Shown here: piece by piece, positions 31,567 to 34,359 of the stretch
Numbering within the stretch: position 1 is the stretch's first letter
How the letters are laid out: each line of letters starts with the position of its first letter
Assembly: GCA_964346445.1 (NCBI GenBank)
Contig: CAYFUI010000005.1
Location: 1-34,359, forward strand
Length of the DNA: 34,359 nucleotides
From: JAGOZV01 sp964346445
Lineage (GTDB): Bacteria > Patescibacteriota > Saccharimonadia > Saccharimonadales > Saccharimonadaceae
Direction of reading: 5' to 3'
The notes under the pieces: model-generated
What the model was told of the DNA's origin: nothing
The model's database searches: none
What the model saw: only the letters and a program-made list of their open reading frames with translations
Made by a program: the position numbers and the translations under genes

Positions 31567-32076
31567 ATGCCCACAGTAGATGCCCTGAAGGCAAACAGTA
31601 CAACCACCCACCAAGCAGAGCTAGTTTTAGCTCCCACATTTTGCCGGCTGAAAGAATTCTTGCCGCGCTCAAACGAAGAGGGGGTAAAAAACCACTTTGG
31701 CGCACAGCATGTCACCACGGACACCGTGGGCTGGCAAGCAAGGCAAGAGTTGGCGGAAATTACGGCGAAATTCTTGCCGTACACCTTAGAAATAGGCCTC
31801 CCTCTGTTCGTCACTTTTTTTGACAAACAAGATGGAAGCGGGCAAAGACACAAAGGTGCACTTGTCTACAACCAGTACGACGGTGAACCGCTCGTGTACT
31901 GTCACAATGCCTTGTTGGGATACACCGGCAGCGGCCCAGGTGTTTCCAGGATTCTCCTGGAGAAACTTGGCGTCAGCGAGCAGCAGCTACAACTGGTCTT
32001 TGACAGACTGAGTGCCGATGCAAAACGCCAGCGGCGGCAGGGCGGCTCCTATGAGATCACCGTAAAGGTGTCATAA
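31567..32076 (+). CDS. Hypothetical 169-residue protein, G+C-richer than neighbours
   Basis: I do not recognise the family. It is soluble with no signal peptide or membrane segment. The centre is hydrophobic and beta-like (YTLEIGLPLFVTFFDKQDG; HKGALVYNQYDGEPLVYCHN), and the C-terminus is helical (VSRILLEKLGVSEQQLQLVF...). GAAAGG lies 7 bases before ATG 31567. Codon choice (CTC, CGC, GTC, GGC) and base composition of about one half G+C stand out against its AT-richer neighbours. A strong terminator follows. It lies between dnaJ and dnaK, convergent with dnaK. A transferred gene or a highly expressed one are both possible readings. Confidence 0.7.
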   Translation: MPTVDALKANSTTTHQAELVLAPTFCRLKEFLPRSNEEGVKNHFGAQHVTTDTVGWQARQELAEITAKFLPYTLEIGLPLFVTFFDKQDGSGQRHKGALVYNQYDGEPLVYCHNALLGYTGSGPGVSRILLEKLGVSEQQLQLVFDRLSADAKRQRRQGGSYEITVKVS

Positions 32077-32086
32077 CATAGGCATA

Positions 32087-32116
32087 CCCCACTTTCATTT
32101 AAGAAAGTGGGGTTTT
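32087..32116 (+). terminator. Intrinsic terminator after the 169-aa gene
   Basis: CCCCACTTTC (32087-32096), a 6-base loop, GAAAGTGGGG (32103-32112), then TTTT. The perfect 10-bp stem is the best terminator in the window. Confidence 0.92.
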
Positions 32117-32162
32117 AACTTTAACTGCCTTTATAGGCCTAGTGCTAAGCTTTAATTAGCCT

Positions 32163-34106
32163 CTAGTCGTTTACTACCTCTCCTTCAATTGGCTCATCTT
32201 TAGACTTTTTGGCTTTTTTAGCCTTTTTTCCGCCTTTAGCCTGCTGCTCTTCCCCGGCTGCGCCAGCACCAGTCTCAGCACCTTCCTGGGCGCCCTCTTG
32301 GGTATTTTGGTATAACTTAGCACCAATTGGCATTATAGTATCGTTTAAGGTTTTAACAGCTTGCTCTAAAGCTTCTTTCTCCGCCTTTTCATCTTTTTGG
32401 ACTTTTTTAGCTACCTCTACCGCTTCGGTGATAACTTTTTTGTCCTCATCAGTAATCTTATCTTTAAATTCTGTTGGCATTTTTTCCGCCTGGTAGATAG
32501 CATTTTCTAAATTATTACGCGCCTCAATAGCTTCACGTTTTTTCTTGTCTTCTTCGGCGTGAGCTTCGGCCTCTTTTTGCGCCTTATCTATATCGTCCTT
32601 GGACAGGTTACCACTGTTTGTAATGGTAATACTTTGTTCTTTACCAGTACCCTTATCTTTAGCCGTTACATTAAGAATGCCGTTGGCGTCAATATTAAAG
32701 GTTACTTCAATTTGTGGCACGCCACGTGGCGCAGGCGCAATACCATCTAGCACAAAGCGCCCTAAGGATTTATTGTCATTAGCCATTTCACGCTCGCCTT
32801 GTGTTACGTGAATCTCTACCTGCGGCTGGTTGTCAGCTGCTGTAGAAAACACCTGTGATTTGCTGGTTGGCACCGTAGTGTTACGTTCTATTAGCTTAGT
32901 AGACACCCCGCCCATAGTTTCAATCCCTAAAGAAAGTGGAGTAACGTCTAGTAATAAAACATCCTTTACATCACCGGCTAGTACCCCACCCTGAATGGCG
33001 GCACCAACAGACACCACCTCATCTGGGTTCACACCTTTAAGGGGGTCTTTACCAAAGATATCTTTAACCTTATTAACCACAGCCGGCATGCGGGTTTGCC
33101 CACCAACCAGTATTACTTCGTCTACCTCATTAGGTTTAACGCCAGCGTCCTTTAAAGCCTTCTCTACAGGGTCTGCCAGGCGGTCAATTAAGTCGCCAAC
33201 CAGCTCCTCTAGCTTAGCCCGGGTTAGTGTGTACTCAAAGTGCTTTGGCCCATCGGCATCCGCTGTAATAAATGGTAAGTTAATATCGGCTTCGGTTGTA
33301 GACGATAGCTCTTTTTTAGCTTTTTCAGCCTCGTCTTTTAGGCGCTGCAAGGCTGCCTTATCATCTTTTAGGTCTATTCCTTGCTCTTTTTTAAAGACAT
33401 CTATAAAGTGGTTGACGATACGGTTATCGAAATCCTCGCCGCCAAGATGCGTGTCACCATGAGTTGACTTAACTTCAAACACTCCATCTCCTATCTCGAG
33501 AACCGATACGTCAAATGTACCACCACCAAGGTCAAACACTACAATTTGCTCATCCTTCTTACTGTCCAGGCCATAAGCTAAAGCGGCTGCAGTTGGCTCA
33601 TTAATAATACGCTTTACTTCTAAGCCCGCAATTTTACCGGCGTCTTTTGTTGCCTGACGCTGTGAATCATCAAAATAGGCTGGTACGGTAATAACCGCCT
33701 CTGTCACCTCTTCACCTAAGTAAGCTTCGGCATCAGCTTTAATTTTACCGAGGATGAACGCACTTATCTCTTCTGGGGTATAGTCCTTACCATCCATTTT
33801 TACAGTAAGACCACTACCCTTCTTGTTAATTTCAAAAGGTACAATGTCTTTATCCGCCTGCACCTCTTTGTCGTTATATTTACGACCAATTAAGCGTTTA
33901 GCGCCATAAATAGTGTTTTTAGCATTGGTAACGCGCTGGCGCTGGGCAATTTGCCCCACCAAACGGTCACCCTTTTTGGTTACAGCTACCACACTTGGAG
34001 TAGTGCGGTTGCCCTCTGCATTAGCGATAACTTCTGGCTTGCCAGCCACCATGTATGAAAAAGCACTGTTTGTGGTGCCTAAATCTATACCAATTATTTT
34101 TCCCAT
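32163..34106 (-). CDS. dnaK: Hsp70 chaperone DnaK
   Basis: 647 residues. The ATPase domain (about 1-380) carries GIDLGTTNSAFSYM, EPTAAALAYGLD, VFDLGGGTFDVSVLEIGDG and ILVGGQTRMPAV. The DVTPLSLGIETMGG linker leads into the beta substrate domain with TVPTSKSQVFSTAADNQ, then a helical lid and a long Ala/Gly/Gln/Lys-rich tail ending EGEVVND. DnaK folds and refolds proteins with DnaJ and GrpE; grpE is not in the window. AAAGGA lies about 8 bases before ATG 34106. Two CIRCE-type elements and a TTGACA/TATAAT promoter lie upstream, leaving a leader of about 75 bases. Confidence 0.98.
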   Translation of the reverse strand: MGKIIGIDLGTTNSAFSYMVAGKPEVIANAEGNRTTPSVVAVTKKGDRLVGQIAQRQRVTNAKNTIYGAKRLIGRKYNDKEVQADKDIVPFEINKKGSGLTVKMDGKDYTPEEISAFILGKIKADAEAYLGEEVTEAVITVPAYFDDSQRQATKDAGKIAGLEVKRIINEPTAAALAYGLDSKKDEQIVVFDLGGGTFDVSVLEIGDGVFEVKSTHGDTHLGGEDFDNRIVNHFIDVFKKEQGIDLKDDKAALQRLKDEAEKAKKELSSTTEADINLPFITADADGPKHFEYTLTRAKLEELVGDLIDRLADPVEKALKDAGVKPNEVDEVILVGGQTRMPAVVNKVKDIFGKDPLKGVNPDEVVSVGAAIQGGVLAGDVKDVLLLDVTPLSLGIETMGGVSTKLIERNTTVPTSKSQVFSTAADNQPQVEIHVTQGEREMANDNKSLGRFVLDGIAPAPRGVPQIEVTFNIDANGILNVTAKDKGTGKEQSITITNSGNLSKDDIDKAQKEAEAHAEEDKKKREAIEARNNLENAIYQAEKMPTEFKDKITDEDKKVITEAVEVAKKVQKDEKAEKEALEQAVKTLNDTIMPIGAKLYQNTQEGAQEGAETGAGAAGEEQQAKGGKKAKKAKKSKDEPIEGEVVND

Positions 34107-34153
34107 ATTATTTTCCTTTCTTTACTGAATTTATATTAATTTTATAATGATTA

Positions 34154-34180
34154 TTAGCAGTCTAATAACATAATTGCTAA
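34154..34180. promoter_or_regulatory. Degenerate CIRCE-like element 2 of dnaK (at the transcription start)
   Basis: On the minus strand TTAGCAATT-N9-GACTGCTAA keeps the 9-9-9 spacing and matches 15 of the 18 fixed bases. It lies just downstream of the predicted start, with its centre 46 bp from element 1. Confidence 0.65.
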
Positions 34181-34187
34181 TATAACC

Positions 34188-34217
34188 ATTATAGTGGAAT
34201 TAGCACTTAGATGTCAA
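34188..34217 (-). promoter_or_regulatory. dnaK promoter, TTGACA-N18-TATAAT
   Basis: TTGACA at 34212-34217 sits inside the upstream CIRCE element; TATAAT is at 34188-34193. The predicted start is near 34181. Confidence 0.8.
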
Positions 34218-34226
34218 GAGTGCTAA
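34200..34226. promoter_or_regulatory. CIRCE operator 1 of dnaK (over the -35)
   Basis: TTAGCACTT-N9-GAGTGCTAA matches 17 of the 18 fixed bases of the CIRCE consensus, the target of the heat-shock repressor HrcA. Confidence 0.92.
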
Positions 34227-34238
34227 TTCTACTAGTTT

Positions 34239-34352
34239 TTAGTTAATAAATAATTCAGCACCGTGCATACCTAGACATTTAGTATGAAATTGGCTAGCAG
34301 GAATCCCTACAACAGTTAGAATCTGAAACCAGCTATCCCTACGGGCGCTCAT
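34239..34352 (-). CDS. Unidentified 37-residue reading frame, weakly primase-zinc-ribbon-like
   Basis: ATG 34352 to TAA 34239-34241. The spacing R-x2-W-x2-IL-x3-GI-x-A followed by TK-x2-G-x-HGA recalls the N-terminus of P4-alpha-type phage primases, but only one Cys is present and the zinc CPxCGG is missing. It may be a remnant or a chance frame. Confidence 0.25.
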   Translation of the reverse strand: MSARRDSWFQILTVVGIPASQFHTKCLGMHGAELFIN

Positions 34353-34359
34353 GTTTCAG
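34323..34359. repeat. Inverted repeat at the window edge
   Basis: CTGAAAC (34323-34329) and GTTTCAG (34353-34359) are perfect 7-bp arms, with CCC-TAC-GGG between them. It could be part of a structured RNA or an element that continues outside the window. Confidence 0.35.

Noticed and set aside
32995..33462. 155-codon plus-strand open frame inside dnaK
   Set aside because: Antisense shadow of the DnaK ATPase domain; low-complexity Ser/Thr/Leu product with no start signal.

Overview
The window most resembles a chromosomal segment of a Patescibacteria/CPR bacterium, probably Candidatus Saccharibacteria (TM7). This is an inference from content: genes are packed with 1-4 nt overlaps, several proteins are reduced in size (131-aa TsaB, DnaJ without its zinc finger, ComEC with only the membrane part), a type IV pilus locus sits beside recA/ruv genes, an anaerobic ribonucleotide reductase is present, and many transcripts look leaderless. 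TGA ends real genes (nrdD, pilN, pilO), so the recoded TGA of Gracilibacteria/Absconditabacteria is excluded. I see no rRNA, CRISPR array or insertion sequence.

Layout. 1-2870 (minus): the start of a secreted or membrane protein cut by the window edge, then a decayed VirB6/TrbL-like type IV secretion gene with frameshifts, an in-frame stop and an 11-bp tandem duplication. 3073-5713: a GT-C (family 39-like) glycosyltransferase and a convergent OpgC-like membrane acyltransferase. 5706-10890 (minus): nrdD, nrdG, a ferredoxin-reductase-like flavoprotein and a large, mostly disordered protein whose only four cysteines form a metal-binding-type motif. A consensus promoter with two NrdR-type boxes and a CRP-type palindrome precedes nrdD. 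11081-13611 (minus): rny, tsaB, tsaE. 13652-19849 (plus): pilB, pilC, pilM, pilN, pilO, a small PilP-like protein and a PRC-barrel protein. 19807-28199: recX, recA, a pilin-like gene (plus), ruvB, ruvA, ruvC, a lamin-tail surface protein, yebC and comEC. 28281-30364 (minus): tRNA-Lys(UUU), a membrane protein, a RimK-type ligase and its RimB-like partner. 30504-34106: dnaJ and dnaK, each behind CIRCE-type operators, separated by an unrecognised, G+C-richer plus-strand gene. The last 250 bases hold the dnaK control region and a short unidentified reading frame.

How the parts fit. Pilus, ComEC, RecA/RecX and RuvABC together give the parts list for DNA uptake and recombination. The nrd cluster supplies dNTPs without oxygen and probably carries its own electron-delivery partners. 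The two chaperone genes share a heat-shock (HrcA/CIRCE) signature although hrcA and grpE lie elsewhere.

The strongest leads are the nrd cluster with its cysteine-motif protein and layered control region, the leaderless promoter architecture seen at about a dozen starts, the paired CIRCE elements, and the multiply broken VirB6 gene.
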